Source of the DNA: Nitzschia sp. DOCU1
Taxonomy: Eukaryota > Bacillariophyta > Bacillariophyceae > Bacillariales > Bacillariaceae
DNA length: 64,000 bases
NCBI GenBank assembly: GCA_951394045.1
Contig: OX595988.1
Coordinates: forward strand, 3,053,352 to 3,117,351
Direction: 5' to 3'
In this document: positions 61,986 to 64,000 of the stretch, one piece after another
How positions within the stretch are numbered: the stretch's first letter is position 1
Layout of the letters: the number at the start of each line of letters is the position of its first letter
Notes under the pieces: generated by a model
Database searches by the model: none
What the model was told of the DNA's origin: nothing
What the model saw: the letters and a program-made list of their open reading frames with translations, nothing else
Position numbers and translations under genes: made by a program

Positions 61986-62589
61986 TAAGCTGGACATTAG
62001 AAAAGGATAATCGGTGGTAGGGGGTGATTTTTCCTGGGAGGGTATGGATAAAAGGAAGGACAAGATATTCCAAGATTGCGTGCGGTCGGCGTTGACCGAT
62101 CGCGGTCGTTGGCGACACGAACTGGGCTTTGGCAGTAGATGAAGCTCTGGAATTTACGACTACTCGGTACTATAGTAATTTGATTTGAATGGATAGTCGT
62201 AGCAAAATTTCAAAGACAAAAGTGAAACCCATAGTGCTACCGTCATGTTATGTTTCTACTACTTCTAGGCATCGCACACTGGGGGGTCGGGATAAACGCT
62301 GCTTCCAACAATACAATCACGGCATCTCTGTGGTGTATCGGCATCCTTCTAGAATGCAAAACGAGCAACACCCAATGTGAGATTTTAAAAATGTCGTCAA
62401 TGTGCAAAAGAACCAATCCAGTTCTTAGTAAATAGGATTTAGTCCCGATAGCATGGACTAGGGCACTTTTAGTTTTTGCAGCCAATGCCACGAATCAAAG
62501 TCACTGGGTGCAACACTTTGACAAGAGACACGGAATGCAGCATAATAATACAGTGCCAACAACGATCAAACGAGAAACGTACCATTGAA
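61986..62589. other. Intergenic
   Basis: About 600 bp of 3' flank. A spliced reading (DFDSWHWLQKLKVP at its end near 62450-62510) could extend the next gene's 3' end; not resolved. Confidence 0.35.
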
Positions 62590-63852
62590 TCATGATTCCA
62601 AAATGACCCCAAAATAGGCGCCACGTATTAGTATTAGCAACGGGTTGATAAGGATTGATAACGAGTCCTGCGTTTTCCTTCTGCCAATTTGCCAACAAGA
62701 GAAATTGCATCGTTAGTAAGTGATGGAAGCAAACAAGACAGACGATTACTCGATGCATTCGTTCCTAATGTCGTCAATCACGTAAAGACACAGATCCATC
62801 AAAACAGGATGTTGCATCTCGATACAACCGACAATATAATTTTTCTGGCAAAGACTATATGTGCAACGTCGCCAAGAAGAGACTTTTCAGTCTCGGTCGA
62901 CGCCTGGGATGCGAGCCTTGCGTAGAGTCCAACACGTCGCTCCACTGTGAAATCTTCCAACCCCGAAATAATCAGATCGACACGTACCTTTCTAAACGAG
63001 CCCGTCAGCTGCAACCAGCAGCCATGCTGTGCCTCCCAAAGTGGTTTTGGACAGTAACGACGACACTTGAGTGCCTTTAGTCGTTCGCTTTAATACGCAA
63101 CAAAACCCACATAAACACGAGAACCAAACAAACAGTGTCATTAGAGAACTCGTGTCTTCCAAAACACATACAGGAAAATGTTGTCATCCTCGTCACAAAT
63201 CCAAACATTGGCAGTCTGGACTTGTAATTTAGAATGACTCTAAAAAAATATTGCCAAATATCCAATTTCTTGTTGCATATCGCGTACCCACATAGCATTG
63301 TGTCAGGGACGATAACCGTCATACACAATGTTATATAGAAAAAGGGATGCGAATATGCGTGTGTCCGTCCTTTTTGTTTCCAAACAATAAAGATCAACGA
63401 CGATTCTTACCTTGCGCCATTTGTCTCTAACCATAACTGCCCGAAGAAGTGTGGTTTGTTTCCTTTCAAACTGCGCCAGCACTTCCCTGCTCCTACATTG
63501 TTTGCAAAAGCGGAGAAACAATATTGTCAGAAACAAGACTGAATTTTGTAGGACTCTAATGGAACGTCAACGACATGGAAGCAACGAAACGCAGCGCTCT
63601 AGGTTGTCGAGGTGCCAAATTCTTTTGTCGCGATTGGATATGGCTCAGTATGAAAAACAGGTCAAGAGTTGCCGCAGAGGCGGTCCAACCGACACGGGAA
63701 CCTGGAAATAATCGCGAGTAATCAATAGTGAAATTCAAGACGATGTGAACGTACATACCTTTTACATGATGAGAGAAAGAGCCTTGAGAATATGCAATGG
63801 CAGTTGACCCTTGATTGCTTCCTCTAACACGCAACTTGGAACTAGTGTTCAT
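62590..63852 (-). CDS. Putative intron-rich gene, unrecognised product
   Basis: I can join minus-strand exons 63411-63492, 63172-63239, 62988-63087, 62750-62844 and 62590-62680 by GT..AG introns of 69-171 bp that keep one frame, giving segments such as REVLAQFERKQTTLLRAV, KLQVQTANVWICDEDDNIFL, RYCPKPLWEAQHGCWLQL, EMQHPVLMDLCLYVIDDI. One or two exons would lie upstream, beginning at an ATG at 63850-63852; their exact join to 63492 is uncertain, either a donor at 63754 or a further exon ending near 63563-63569. Several alternative frames are also open, and the acidic frame from 64000 overlaps the proposed start. No family is recognised. Treat as a candidate only. Confidence 0.3.
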
Positions 63853-64000
63853 TGTGATGATCCTCGCTTGACGCCTTTTCGTCTTTTTTCTTTTGCGTGG
63901 CAGCTAACCACTTTTCTCGGCGCAAACGATCCTCGTCCGAGGGCGGATTCTGCGGATCGTCAGTCGCCATGCTGTCGTCGTCCCAGTTTTCCAGGTCAGT
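63842..64000 (-). CDS. C-terminus of a gene running off the window, tentative
   Basis: Open on the minus strand from the window edge to a TAG at 63842-63844 (52 codons). It reads ENWDDDSMATDDPQNPP, then DEDRLRREKWLAATQKKKDE and an acidic HHNEH end, of good protein character (acidic and Lys-rich). Because its end overlaps the proposed start at 63852 by 11 nt, one of the two may be wrong or the reading frame may be spliced. No family recognised. Confidence 0.35.
   Translation of the reverse strand, partial: TDLENWDDDSMATDDPQNPPSDEDRLRREKWLAATQKKKDEKASSEDHHNEH

Noticed and set aside
62799..63014. Minus-strand frame ending in NILF as the main gene body
   Set aside because: It crosses a strong GTACGT donor; the alternative spliced path to 62844 keeps phase and reads better.

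Overview
This is a nuclear window from a stramenopile alga, most likely a pennate diatom. The evidence is short spliceosomal introns (about 57-260 bp, mostly 70-110 bp, with GTRAGT-like donors), intron-poor genes on both strands, ER signal peptides followed by a Phe at the cleavage site (plastid import style), and families typical of diatoms: SPX-MFS transporters, silica-protein-like lysine/tyrosine/acidic secreted proteins, and CitT/SLT-type transporters. The species is not determined. No rRNA, tRNA, CRISPR or complete mobile element was recognised.

Layout. 1-6664: a tandem duplication of a two-gene unit, an SPX-MFS transporter (minus) with a small twin-arginine protein (plus). The left SPX copy runs off the window, its small partner is a pseudogene at about 2141-2480, and the right unit is intact. 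7168-20089: an AzgA-type purine permease, a signal-peptide-bearing MTA/SAH nucleosidase, a DUF726/TMCO4-like alpha/beta hydrolase, a large membrane protein with a GH128-like ectodomain that lacks the expected catalytic acids, and a class I/II aminotransferase. 20442-32275: a STAND/AAA-type ATPase, a JMJD4-like JmjC oxygenase, a chorein-N (VPS13/ATG2-like) protein, and a type II membrane SGNH-like protein. 33050-35665: a large inverted duplication carrying two divergent copies of a small acidic secreted protein, separated by an unusual spacer with clustered GACGCAAATTGCGTC quasi-palindromes and a 17-bp hairpin whose loop is a run of 15 G. 36338-53524: a plastid-targeted AlgH/UPF0301 protein, a nuclear-type hypothetical, a six-exon CitT/SLC13 transporter with RCK_C (TrkA-C) and ACT-like domains, a purple acid phosphatase, and separase.

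54100-60534 is the most interesting part. It is a tandem array of three related secreted proteins. Each has a signal peptide, a low-complexity first exon rich in Tyr/Asp/Gly/Lys (two copies carry SSKKSSKKSKK-type lysine clusters resembling silica-targeting clusters), then a phase-2 intron, then an exon coding a beta-barrel of the allene-oxide-cyclase/dirigent type. In all three the splice donor also supplies an in-frame TAA, so intron retention would yield the low-complexity half alone. I infer a cell-wall or biosilica role; this is not demonstrated.

61097-64000: a mitochondrial-type chalcone-isomerase-like protein and a poorly resolved intron-rich gene region on the minus strand. Exon joins below were worked out by hand from GT..AG signals and reading-frame continuity.
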